Of a DNA stretch of 64,000 nucleotides, positions 49,644-58,541 are shown piece after piece. Source of the DNA: Mycolicibacter sp. MU0102 (GTDB lineage Bacteria; Actinomycetota; Actinomycetes; Mycobacteriales; Mycobacteriaceae); contig NZ_OY726398.1 of assembly GCF_963378105.1 (NCBI RefSeq), positions 2,604,001 through 2,668,000 on the forward strand, read 5' to 3'. The notes beneath the pieces are model-generated. The model did not search any database and had not been told where the DNA came from. It saw only the letters and a program-made list of their open reading frames with translations. Made by a program: the position numbers and the translations under genes. Every line of letters starts with the position of its first letter. Positions within the stretch are counted from its first letter, which is position 1.

Positions 49644-51031
49644 CGATCGAGGACCCAGGCGAAAATGCCGACCAGGTAGGCGATTACCGGTATCAGCGAT
49701 GCGTCCAGACCCGAGGCAAGGAAGCCGACCAGGCGGCGCACCGGCAATGAATAGCTGTGCGGGTCGGCGACGGCCGGAAGCACGGCGGCCAACACCCATA
49801 TCGACACCAAGCTGGCCAGCACCCCCACCGCGATCAGCGCGGCAAGATAGCGGCCCGTCACACCGTAAAACACCAGCAGCGCCACCGTCAGTAGGTAAGG
49901 CTGGGCCAGCAGCCAGGATTTGCTCGCGGCGGAATCCCACACCCGTGCGCGCAGTGCAGCGGCGACCGCATTGGCCACCACCACGTACCATCCCCACGCC
50001 GGAACCGTTTCGGGTTGCGCAGCAATCGCAAACGAGCCAAGAGCTCCAAGGAGCACGCCACCGGCGATGAATCCGGTTTGGTACTTCTCGCTGGCCTGTA
50101 CCCGACGCGGCAGGTCCTCCAACACCCGCAGTGAAGGAGCTGCCGGGGTCGGATCTCCGGGCGCGGGGATGACCGGCAGCGGCAACCGTGCCCACAGTGC
50201 AGACAATTGCGGAGCCGAGACGGTGAGCAACAGGGCCAGCACGACCAGGCCGCCGCCGATGCTGCGCAGCGGCAGCGGCCACAGTGCCTCGACCGCTGCC
50301 GCCAGGGCAACGCCGCCACCGACCGCGGCTGTTGCCGTGAAGAATCCAAGGTCACGGTGTGAGCCGATGACGCGAATCAAGGACCACGCAGCAACGCCGG
50401 CGGCTCCCAGTGTCAGCTGTGCCGGCCCGAATTGCCCCGGCACCGCCAAAGCCAGTGCCGAGGCGATCGGCGCCAGCGCGGCGATGGACAACGCTCCGTC
50501 ATACGGCGGGCGTGCGACGAACGCGGCGAGCACGGCAAGTACGGCGATCGCGCCGGCCGCGAACAGCCCTGCCGGCGCGCCGGTGACCACCCGATAGGTG
50601 ACGGCCAGACCCGTTGCCGCCACGATCAATCCGACAGCGGCCGCGAGTGCTCCGGTCCCGATGTGCCGCGGCCCCCAGGGCTTTCGCCGGGAGGCCGAGA
50701 AGATCACCGCAGCATCTGCGATGTCTTCGACGATGCCGGGCGCCGAGGGCCCGGAGGGCACCGGCTGCAGGGCCAGGAGGTCCCCGTCGACCACGCCGAC
50801 GGTGTCCAGGCTGGCATCCAGGCTGAACGGTGCGCCGCCGATCGGCGCAAGGCTGAGCCGGTCCGTGCTACCGGCACTGTCTTGAGCCTCGTCGGGAGCG
50901 GTTGGCACGACCAAGCGCTGGACGGTGGGCAGGATTTCGCGTAGCGGCAGGTCCGCGGGCAGAGCAATCTCCGTCAACCGGCTCTCGGCCAGGACAGCTA
51001 TCCGCACGATCGGAATCACAGTGTTGGCCAT
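49640..51031 (-). CDS. eccD: Type VII secretion integral membrane protein EccD (ESX-3 type)
   Basis: A 463-residue EccD with a cytoplasmic ubiquitin-like N-terminal domain (PIVRIAVLAESRLTEIALPA, FSLDASLDTVGVVDGDLL) and about eleven transmembrane helices from residue 130 on. The linker (RKPWGPRHIGTGALAA), PVIPAPGDPTPAAPSLRVLE and the end LIPVIAYLVGIFAWVLDR agree closely with EccD3. EccD forms the vestibule lining of the ESX inner-membrane pore. The ATG at 51031 overlaps the stop of a 9-codon open frame (TGATG), and a GTG codon directly precedes it. The gene follows eccC by 40 bp. In canonical ESX-3 the PE, PPE, esxG, esxH and espG genes lie between them. Confidence 0.94.
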   Translation of the reverse strand: MANTVIPIVRIAVLAESRLTEIALPADLPLREILPTVQRLVVPTAPDEAQDSAGSTDRLSLAPIGGAPFSLDASLDTVGVVDGDLLALQPVPSGPSAPGIVEDIADAAVIFSASRRKPWGPRHIGTGALAAAVGLIVAATGLAVTYRVVTGAPAGLFAAGAIAVLAVLAAFVARPPYDGALSIAALAPIASALALAVPGQFGPAQLTLGAAGVAAWSLIRVIGSHRDLGFFTATAAVGGGVALAAAVEALWPLPLRSIGGGLVVLALLLTVSAPQLSALWARLPLPVIPAPGDPTPAAPSLRVLEDLPRRVQASEKYQTGFIAGGVLLGALGSFAIAAQPETVPAWGWYVVVANAVAAALRARVWDSAASKSWLLAQPYLLTVALLVFYGVTGRYLAALIAVGVLASLVSIWVLAAVLPAVADPHSYSLPVRRLVGFLASGLDASLIPVIAYLVGIFAWVLDR

Positions 51032-51060
51032 CACGGGGTCCTCAACTTCAGAAGGGACAT
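51031..51060 (-). other. Nine-codon open frame with good RBS between eccC and eccD
   Basis: AGGAG is followed seven to eight bases later by an ATG and codons for MSLLKLRTP, then TGA. The stop overlaps the eccD ATG by one base (TGATG), a termination-reinitiation arrangement. MSLL is also how EsxG begins, and esxG normally lies in this interval, so it could be a deletion scar. Four residues are too few to prove this. Confidence 0.4.
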
Positions 51061-51071
51061 GGGTTCTTCTC

Positions 51072-54000
51072 CTAGCGCGTCAAGGTTTGGCTGAATTGCG
51101 GGTTGACTAGTTGTAGGTAGGTGGGTTCGTCGTTGTCGGCCAGCAGGATTGCTCGTCCTGCGGGTAGGCGTGCGAAGCGTTGGCCGCGGATCTTGCCGCT
51201 GTCGGCAGGGTTGCCTGAGAGCATCAAGGTGGTGGCTTGCAGGTCGTTGAGCCGGCGCAGTAGCGGGTTGGTCATCAACGCGTGCCCTGAGCCGGTGGCC
51301 CGTGCGGTGACGATGACCCGCAATCCCAGATCGCCTGCTTGCGACAGCAACTCGATCAAGGTGGTCCACGGCCGCTGCCCCGCATAGGGGCCGGTCAGGG
51401 CCGGGGTGTCGGGGATGGCATCAACATCGTCGATGATCAGGTAGTGGGTGTGCCCTTCATAGCTCCAGGAGGCCAGATCGGCCGCCGACAAGCCTGCGGG
51501 GGGCCGACGTGATCCGATCAACGCCGAGAGCCCGAGCATGGCCGGGATGACCCGATCCACATTCGCGGTGTACTCGTTGTCGGCGAACAACGGTTCGTCC
51601 ACCAGGTGCAGGCGCCGATCCAGGACGGTGAACGCCACCTGATCAGCACTGGAATGCTCACGCACGGTGCGAATGATGTGCCGCAGCAAGGTGGTCTTGC
51701 CGGACTTGGCATCACCGAGCACCAGCAGCAGCGGGTTGGTAGTGAAGTCCACCTGCACTGGCGCCAGGTCCTCTTCGCGCACCCCGATCACCACATGATC
51801 GACCGCGGGATAGACCACACCCACTTCTTCGGGAGCCAGGTTGGTCGGCAACAACCGCACCGGCGGCGCCGCCAACCCCAGATGGCGGGCATTGATCGCC
51901 TCGATCTGACCCAGATCCGGTTGGGCGATCAAGAAATGCTCGGCGGCCATCGTCAAACCACGACCCGGCTGGTTGGCCGGCACCGCTTCGGCGGGCCGGG
52001 TCAACGCGCCGGCGACGCGCACGTTGCTGTCGCGGGCATCATGGAGCTTGAGCTCCAGACGCAATCCGAGCCCATCGCGCATCGCCAACGGCACTTCCAG
52101 CCAGCTCGGCGTGGTGACCACGACATGGATGCCGTAGGCCAGGCCGACGTTGACCAGTTCGGTGACCTTGGCCAACAGCGGGTTGCGGGTATTGAACGCA
52201 TCGGTGTTGTCGCGGCTGAACGCATACAGGTTGTCGATCACCAAAAACACTTCGCCGTAGCCGTCGTTGAGCGAACCGATGCTGCCATCACGGAACGCTT
52301 CCCGGTGCTGACGGGCGGTCAACAACTGCTCGAGTTCGCCGAAGGTGCGGCGGATCTTCTCCGGTTCTAGACCCGAAGCCACACTGCCCACATGCGCCAG
52401 CCCTTCCAGGGCCCGCAACTGCCCGCCGCCGTAATCGAGGCAGTAGAAACTGACCTCCCGCGGCGAATGCAGGCTCGCGGCCGACAGGATGAACGTCTGC
52501 AACGCGGTGGTCTTGCCCGACTTGGGGCCACCATGAATCAGCAAGTTCCCACTAGCGGAGCGGGCATCAAAGACCAGCGGGTCGCGGCGCATCTCAAAGG
52601 GTTTGTCGATCTGTCCCAACGGCCACCGCAACGCCCGCTCGGAAATCCCGGCACCGGCCAACGTCGTGGCGAGTGGGATCGGCTCATCCAGGGGCGGCAA
52701 CCACAACGCCGGGGCCTGGGGCCCGTAGTTCGCCAACTGATCACCGATCGTGGCGATCAGCTTGCGCGGCGGACCCAACACCTCTTCCTCGACCTCACCC
52801 ACGATGGTGGTCTCCGCCCCGGCATCGACCACGCCAGCGGTAAACAGTTTCGGTTCGGGCAGCGCATGCATCACCACCGCCCGCGATTGGCGCGGCGGGT
52901 CATAAATCCCATCGACATAGGTGGAGCGGAACTTGATCGGCGCCGCCCCCGGAGCCGGCACCAAAAAGCCCTCACCTTTATGTTCTTTGCCCGACTCGAT
53001 GTGATAGGCGTCCTCAACCCCGATGATCTGGCGAGACACACTCGGGCTCGCGACTTTCAACCCGATCCGATACGAGGTGTTCTTGTCGATGTCCTTGATC
53101 TTGCCCACATCCAACGTTTGCGACGCGAACAAGATATGGATGCGGAACGAGCGACCCTTACGGGCCACATAATCAAACAACTCGGCGTACTCGGGATGAT
53201 CAGCCAACATCAACGTGAACTCATCGGCCACGATGAACAACGTCGGGATCGGCGCCAAATCATGGCCGGCCGCGATCGCCGCCTCATACTCGGTCACCGA
53301 GTTAAACGCACTGCCCTGAACCCGCCGGCCCGCCTCCCGCAGCAACAACTCCCGCCGCGCCACCTCACCACGCAACGTGTCGGCGAACCGATCCGCCAAC
53401 GACTTCTTCTCGGCCATATTCGAGATCACCGCAACGACCTGCGGGAAATGCCGGAAAATATCCGCGCCGGCCTCACCCTTGAAGTCGGCGTAAATCACGA
53501 TCAACCGATCCGCCGAATGCGTCGTCAACAACGACAACAAGATCGCCATCAACGTCTGCGACTTACCCGAACCGGTCATCCCGATCATCAACCCGTGCGG
53601 ACCCATCCCGCCCTCGGCCTCATCCTTGAGATCGAAGAACAACGGCTCCCCGGTCGCGGTCACCCCAATCGGCACCCGCAACTCCTCCTCACGGCTACGC
53701 GGCGCCCACAACGCCGGCACATCCAACCGCGACGCATCCGCGATACCCAACAACGTGGTGAACGTCGCCCCCCGAGTACCGGCCGAGCGCAACCCGGCAT
53801 GAGTGGGATTGGAATCCCACCGCGACAACCGCCGCGCCACATGCGCAGCCTCCGCAGCGCCGAGCTGGTCCGCAGCATCGACGTAGCGCTGCCAGCCGCC
53901 GGTCTGCCACCGATCAATCGAGCCGCCGCCGGCGCTGATCCGCAGGATCGGACGCTCCGGATCGGAATACTGCTCACGATTCGGCGCCACCACACTGCGC

Positions 54001-55034
54001 TGCACAACGGTCACCCCGGCCCGCGCGGCGCCCAGTGCTGAAGCCGCCACATCAAACTCCGGGTCATCGACGATCACCAACAAATGCCGACCCGACTCGG
54101 CCGCATCACCGGTAAACGGCGGGCGGGCCGCCAGCACCGGCGCCAACAATCCAGCGAGTTCTTCGGCGCTGGCCGCCAGGTAGCGGGCCGGGCCCACCCC
54201 ATCGGCCTGGCCGGCGATGTCGGTGTGCGGCAACCACTTGCACCACGACCACTCTGGGCTCTCCAACTCCGGTGAGGCCAGCGCCACCCCGAGCATCGTC
54301 GGGTCATGCCAGGTCACGGCCTGGGCCACCCACGCCCGCAACGCACCGCGCACCTCATCGGCAGCGTGCTCGCCCTCACCCAGGACCGTGATCCGCGACA
54401 GTTTCGTCACATCCACACCGACGGGCACATCACGCACCGTGCGCTGGGTATCGAGCAAGCTACGCAACGCACTGTGCGACACCGGCTCCAAATCAATCTC
54501 ATCCGCAGTGTCGCTCACCCGCACCGCACTGGCCAACCCCACCGCATGCCGGCCCGTGCGCACCACCAAGAAATCCTCATCATGAGGATCGCGCTCCCAC
54601 TGGCGGCGCGAACCCGGCACCGCCGCCAAATCCGCCGGATCGGGATGCGACCACTCCGCAGCCGCCCGCTGCTTAGCCGCCGAACCCCGAATGTTGTCGC
54701 GAACCACCGACAGATACCGCAGGTAATCCGCCCGCTCGGCATCCACCTCAACGGTGCGGGCCTTCTTATCCCCGCCCCGATAAATCCCGGCCGCGGCCAC
54801 CAACAACGCGAACGGGAAGAACAACATCACCGGAGACACCAACCGCATCCCCGTCGCGACCATGGCGATCACCATGCCCACGATCAGGATCACAATCACC
54901 ACCGGCAACGCGCGCTGCAAAAACGACGCCGGAACCAACCGCGGCAACTCCGGCGGCGGCTCAATCGTGATCGTGCCCTTATCGGTCGGCGGCACCGGCA
55001 ACCGGCGACGTGCCTCAAAAATCAAACGACTCAT
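51072..55034 (-). CDS. eccC: Type VII secretion FtsK/SpoIIIE ATPase EccC (ESX-3 type)
   Basis: A 1,320-residue motor and substrate receptor of the ESX complex, fused as in ESX-3 (no a/b split). The N-terminus MSRLIFEARRRLPVPP and two membrane helices (about residues 41-62 and 67-84) are followed by a DUF domain and three ATPase domains. Walker A motifs are GMTGSGKS (485-492), HGGPKSGKT (about 860) and GDAKSGKT (about 1120). The first Walker B is LFIVADEF (Glu605), the others VFLVIDNL and YLIIDDV. All look intact. Similarity to EccC3 is continuous along the length. The start overlaps eccB by four bases. Confidence 0.97.
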   Translation of the reverse strand: MSRLIFEARRRLPVPPTDKGTITIEPPPELPRLVPASFLQRALPVVIVILIVGMVIAMVATGMRLVSPVMLFFPFALLVAAAGIYRGGDKKARTVEVDAERADYLRYLSVVRDNIRGSAAKQRAAAEWSHPDPADLAAVPGSRRQWERDPHDEDFLVVRTGRHAVGLASAVRVSDTADEIDLEPVSHSALRSLLDTQRTVRDVPVGVDVTKLSRITVLGEGEHAADEVRGALRAWVAQAVTWHDPTMLGVALASPELESPEWSWCKWLPHTDIAGQADGVGPARYLAASAEELAGLLAPVLAARPPFTGDAAESGRHLLVIVDDPEFDVAASALGAARAGVTVVQRSVVAPNREQYSDPERPILRISAGGGSIDRWQTGGWQRYVDAADQLGAAEAAHVARRLSRWDSNPTHAGLRSAGTRGATFTTLLGIADASRLDVPALWAPRSREEELRVPIGVTATGEPLFFDLKDEAEGGMGPHGLMIGMTGSGKSQTLMAILLSLLTTHSADRLIVIYADFKGEAGADIFRHFPQVVAVISNMAEKKSLADRFADTLRGEVARRELLLREAGRRVQGSAFNSVTEYEAAIAAGHDLAPIPTLFIVADEFTLMLADHPEYAELFDYVARKGRSFRIHILFASQTLDVGKIKDIDKNTSYRIGLKVASPSVSRQIIGVEDAYHIESGKEHKGEGFLVPAPGAAPIKFRSTYVDGIYDPPRQSRAVVMHALPEPKLFTAGVVDAGAETTIVGEVEEEVLGPPRKLIATIGDQLANYGPQAPALWLPPLDEPIPLATTLAGAGISERALRWPLGQIDKPFEMRRDPLVFDARSASGNLLIHGGPKSGKTTALQTFILSAASLHSPREVSFYCLDYGGGQLRALEGLAHVGSVASGLEPEKIRRTFGELEQLLTARQHREAFRDGSIGSLNDGYGEVFLVIDNLYAFSRDNTDAFNTRNPLLAKVTELVNVGLAYGIHVVVTTPSWLEVPLAMRDGLGLRLELKLHDARDSNVRVAGALTRPAEAVPANQPGRGLTMAAEHFLIAQPDLGQIEAINARHLGLAAPPVRLLPTNLAPEEVGVVYPAVDHVVIGVREEDLAPVQVDFTTNPLLLVLGDAKSGKTTLLRHIIRTVREHSSADQVAFTVLDRRLHLVDEPLFADNEYTANVDRVIPAMLGLSALIGSRRPPAGLSAADLASWSYEGHTHYLIIDDVDAIPDTPALTGPYAGQRPWTTLIELLSQAGDLGLRVIVTARATGSGHALMTNPLLRRLNDLQATTLMLSGNPADSGKIRGQRFARLPAGRAILLADNDEPTYLQLVNPQFSQTLTR

Positions 55035-56653
55035 CGGGTCTCTCCCCCGTTAGATCCGGTACCCAGCTCAGCAGAGGCACGACGACCCGGACGCGAATCC
55101 GGCGCCAACCCGTCATGCGCCAACAACGCATCACCACGCGACAAGGTGGGTCCAAGGGCGAACTGCGAGAGCACCGACCACGGAATCGGCAGTGCCGGCT
55201 CGGTCAGGCCGAGTGCGGCGATGGTGTCTCCATCGCCACCAGTGGTGCCGGCCTCGGTGTTGATGCCATACCGCACACCGGTGTCCGAGATCCAGAACAG
55301 CGGGCCCGCAGTCGCGTTGGCCGCCGGATCACTGTTGACGCTCTGGGCGAAGTAGCCCGACCCCGGGGTCAGCGCGACGCGTGCGGCGGTGCCGCCCACT
55401 CCCGCGCCCACCAAATCCAGGGTGCGCACACCCTCACGCAACGGCAGCGTCGAACCCGACAACAACCTCAACGAACTCGTGCTCGCCCCAGCAGGCTTGC
55501 TCCACTGCGCGCACGTCACCGGCGCCGACACCGCATCAACCACCTTGACCGGCTGCTCCGGGAAACGCGACACATCCAACTGGTGCGAAACAGGCAGTCG
55601 CGCAACATCATCGGCACCCAACACCGGCGGCCGATCCAAACCCTGCGAATCAGTGTTACGCAACACCGCCGCCAACACACCAGAAATCGGCTGCAAGCCA
55701 TCGGATAACACCGCGTAGTACCGCCGGGCGGTGTCAGAACTGTCGTCGATCTCGTGCGCCACGACCACAGAGCCGATGGAAACCGGCACCGGCAATGCGA
55801 ACGGCAGCGGGTTCCCCGCATCGGGGATCACCGGCGCCACCAGGGCGGGCGCCTCCGGAATCACGTTGAACAGTCCCGAAGCGATCGGCCGAGGCTTGGA
55901 TGCACCGGCATCCAGGCCCAGCGCGGCGGTGACGGCCCGATCGTCGAGGTCGATCCGGCTGCGCTTGCCGTCCCACAACAGCCAGGCACCGGCACCGTTG
56001 TCGACCAGCACCGCGTGCTGCGCTCCCAACGCGTCAGCGCGACTCCCGTCGGTGTCCAGCCGCCCGGCGATCACTGTCACGCCCGTGGCGCTGCCGGACG
56101 CCGCGTCGCACACCGTCCAGTTCGCGTCGGCGTCTGCGTTTTGCACCAGCCGCTCCGGCGCTCCCGGAATACCCAGCAGATTGCCACGCGGGAAGTTGTC
56201 CAACACGGCCGCTTTCACTGCTGTGGGATTCACCGGACGACCAGCGACCAGCCGCGCAGAGGTCAGATTCAGCACTGGGTGCAGCTCATCTCCGACCCGC
56301 ACATAAAGCGCCGATGTGGACCGGTCAGCCAACACGGGATCGTTGCCGGCGGATCCACCCGGCCGAATCAAAGACAGCGCAAAGCTGCCGGCCACTCCGG
56401 TGGCCAACAGGACCACCCCCATCAACACCGAACGGGACTGGGTGCGCAGCGGCTCCACGAGCATCCGGGTGTCATGCAGAGCAAGGCCCGCGGAAATCCG
56501 CCGCACCAGGAATCGCCAGCCGCTGACCTGGTGCTTGGTGATAAAACCGCGCCGGTACTCGACTCGGTCGGGATTGTCGTTGACTGGGGTCCGCGACGCG
56601 AACGAGCGCCGCCCGTCTTCCGTCAGATCAGACCGGTCCGAAGGTGCGCTCAT
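55031..56653 (-). CDS. eccB: Type VII secretion protein EccB (ESX-3 type)
   Basis: A 540-residue EccB with a short cytoplasmic start, one transmembrane helix (about residues 73-94: VLMGVVLLATGVAGSFALSL) and a large periplasmic domain of repeated folds. Signatures are RRSFASRTPVNDNPD, LADRSTSALYVRVGDELHPV, NLTSARLVAGRPV and the end PIPWSVLSQFALGPTLSRGD. The cysteines of NWTVCDAAS and APVTCAQWSKPAG probably form the conserved disulfide. Agreement with EccB3 is strong. The start and stop overlap eccA and eccC by four bases each. Confidence 0.96.
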   Translation of the reverse strand: MSAPSDRSDLTEDGRRSFASRTPVNDNPDRVEYRRGFITKHQVSGWRFLVRRISAGLALHDTRMLVEPLRTQSRSVLMGVVLLATGVAGSFALSLIRPGGSAGNDPVLADRSTSALYVRVGDELHPVLNLTSARLVAGRPVNPTAVKAAVLDNFPRGNLLGIPGAPERLVQNADADANWTVCDAASGSATGVTVIAGRLDTDGSRADALGAQHAVLVDNGAGAWLLWDGKRSRIDLDDRAVTAALGLDAGASKPRPIASGLFNVIPEAPALVAPVIPDAGNPLPFALPVPVSIGSVVVAHEIDDSSDTARRYYAVLSDGLQPISGVLAAVLRNTDSQGLDRPPVLGADDVARLPVSHQLDVSRFPEQPVKVVDAVSAPVTCAQWSKPAGASTSSLRLLSGSTLPLREGVRTLDLVGAGVGGTAARVALTPGSGYFAQSVNSDPAANATAGPLFWISDTGVRYGINTEAGTTGGDGDTIAALGLTEPALPIPWSVLSQFALGPTLSRGDALLAHDGLAPDSRPGRRASAELGTGSNGGETR

Positions 56654-58491
56654 ACCTTGGCCTCCAAGCCCAGGCCACGCAGCAACGGCGCCACCGAGTT
56701 ACGAACGTCTTCGGCAGTAATGGTCATGAGCTCCTCATCAGTGAATGCCTCGCTGCCAGCTTGTTCGGAATGATCGAGCCGGAATTCGCGCTCCTCCTCG
56801 GAGCGTTCGACGAGGTTTCGTACGAACCGGCCGTTGCCGGCGATGTCCAGGCTGCGCCGTTCGACACCGTTGGCATCGGGGTGCGACGCAGCAGCCAGCT
56901 GACCGAACAGCGCCTGCAAGTCTTCTTGCGCGCTCGGTTCAAAGACGCTGTCCCGGTGCTCGGCCATCACAGTGGCGATCTCGACCAACTCGCCCGCTGT
57001 GTAGGACGGGAAGTCGATGCTGCGAGAAAAGCGTGACCGCAGACCTTCGTTGGTGTCCAGGAACCGGTCCAGGTCGGCCCGGTAGCCCGCGATGATCACC
57101 ACCAGCCGGTCACGGTCGTTTTCCATCCGCGCCAGCAGGGTGTCGATGGCGATCAGACCGAAATCGTTCTTGGCGCCGGTGGCCACCAAGGCATACGCCT
57201 CATCGAGGAACAGCACACCATCAAGGGCGCTGTCGATGACCGCGTTGGTCTTGGCTTCGGTCTCACCGATGTGCTGACCGATCAGGTCGGCACGGTGCAC
57301 CTCACGCACATTCTCTTTCTTCAGCAGGCCCAGGCCGCAGTAGATCTTGGCCACCACACGGGCGATGGTGGTCTTACCCGTCCCGGGCGGCCCGGCGAAG
57401 ACCAGGTGATGGGCTCGTTGCGCCACGGCCAGACCGTGCTGCTCGCGCCGGATCGCCATCGCCACCGAACTTTTCAGCCGCTGCACCTGATCCTTGACCT
57501 CGTCGAGGCCGATGAACTCGCCGAGTTCACGCTCGGCCTCGGCCAGCAGCTCCGCCTTGCGCTCATGCGCGCCGGGATCGATGAAGTCGGATTCGTTCGG
57601 CTCGGTGCCGCGGTCCCACGGGTCGGTCCGGGCCTCGATCCGGGCCGCGGTGGTCGTGATGATCCCGAAGCTGTGGTCCAACAGGGCCTGCTGAACCTGC
57701 TCGTTCTCCGGGTTGGCGGCATAAAGGTCCTGCAAAACCTCAGCCGCGGTCTCCTCATCGTCTTGGGCCCGCAGGACCAATCCCTTAGCCAGGGCCCCGT
57801 CGGTGGCCGCGGCCGCGATCGGCCCTTCCGGCTCCTCCAGGTACGACAACGCAGGGGCGAACATGCCCAGCCGCGCCAGCGCACTCCCTAGGGCGATCTT
57901 GGCGGCGTGGGCGAACAAGTCGTCCAGCTCCGGGTCGTTGACGATCGGAGTCAACAGCTTCACGACATCCGACCACCGCTCGGCGCGGTAGTGGATCACC
58001 GTGGCGAGCCAGCGAGCATCGCGGAAACCCGGCCGGCGCTCGGCGATCTCGGTGACCAGTCGGTACGCCTCGCCATAGTGGCCGGCCGCGGTCAGCGCGC
58101 TGGCATAGGCCAGCTGGAAATCGTCGGGATCGGTGGCGCGGAACTGCAGGTACAGCCCTGTGTCGTAGTGGAAGCCCAGCGCACCGTGCTGCAGGTCGAG
58201 TTGCCGTTGCAGAGCACCCACTGTCAGCTCGGTGCGCCAGACCGCCTCCAATACCCGTGGCGAGGTATCGCCGGCAGCGGCCAGGCCCACCCACGCATCG
58301 CATTGATCGTGGGCGACACGGGTCAGCGCGGCGAAGCCCGCGCGGGCCGCGGCCAGGTCGGCGGGCCGTTTCCGACCGTGGACCGCGATACCCAGCGCTC
58401 GACTGCAGGTGGCGAACCGGCTGACGACGTCGGCATCCACCTTGGTTGTGCGAGTACGTGCCTCCAGCACGCCCACGTCACGGTTACTCAT
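56650..58491 (-). CDS. eccA: Type VII secretion AAA+ ATPase EccA (ESX-3 type)
   Basis: A 613-residue cytosolic AAA+ protein thought to release EspG from PE-PPE substrates. An N-terminal TPR-like region (about residues 15-270) is followed by the AAA domain with Walker A HLVFAGPPGTGKTT (about 366-374), Walker B GVLFLDEAYAL (about 425) and LRSRFSRSIDFPSYT. The phrase KVDADVVSRFATCSRALGIA matches EccA3. The ATG at 58491 is used; an in-frame GTG at 58509 is an alternative. It overlaps eccB by four bases and follows the dioxygenase gene by 50 bp. EccA is kept although no espG is encoded in this locus. Confidence 0.94.
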   Translation of the reverse strand: MSNRDVGVLEARTRTTKVDADVVSRFATCSRALGIAVHGRKRPADLAAARAGFAALTRVAHDQCDAWVGLAAAGDTSPRVLEAVWRTELTVGALQRQLDLQHGALGFHYDTGLYLQFRATDPDDFQLAYASALTAAGHYGEAYRLVTEIAERRPGFRDARWLATVIHYRAERWSDVVKLLTPIVNDPELDDLFAHAAKIALGSALARLGMFAPALSYLEEPEGPIAAAATDGALAKGLVLRAQDDEETAAEVLQDLYAANPENEQVQQALLDHSFGIITTTAARIEARTDPWDRGTEPNESDFIDPGAHERKAELLAEAERELGEFIGLDEVKDQVQRLKSSVAMAIRREQHGLAVAQRAHHLVFAGPPGTGKTTIARVVAKIYCGLGLLKKENVREVHRADLIGQHIGETEAKTNAVIDSALDGVLFLDEAYALVATGAKNDFGLIAIDTLLARMENDRDRLVVIIAGYRADLDRFLDTNEGLRSRFSRSIDFPSYTAGELVEIATVMAEHRDSVFEPSAQEDLQALFGQLAAASHPDANGVERRSLDIAGNGRFVRNLVERSEEEREFRLDHSEQAGSEAFTDEELMTITAEDVRNSVAPLLRGLGLEAKV

Positions 58492-58541
58492 CCTCAAATC
58501 ACTTCCCACTCAAAGCTGTACGGCCCGAAACGATTGGTGGC

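Noticed and set aside
49644..50282. N-terminal extension of MycP to 685 residues
   Set aside because: The extra part overlaps eccD in another frame. The ATG at 49643 gives a proper signal peptide and an ATGA overlap with eccD.
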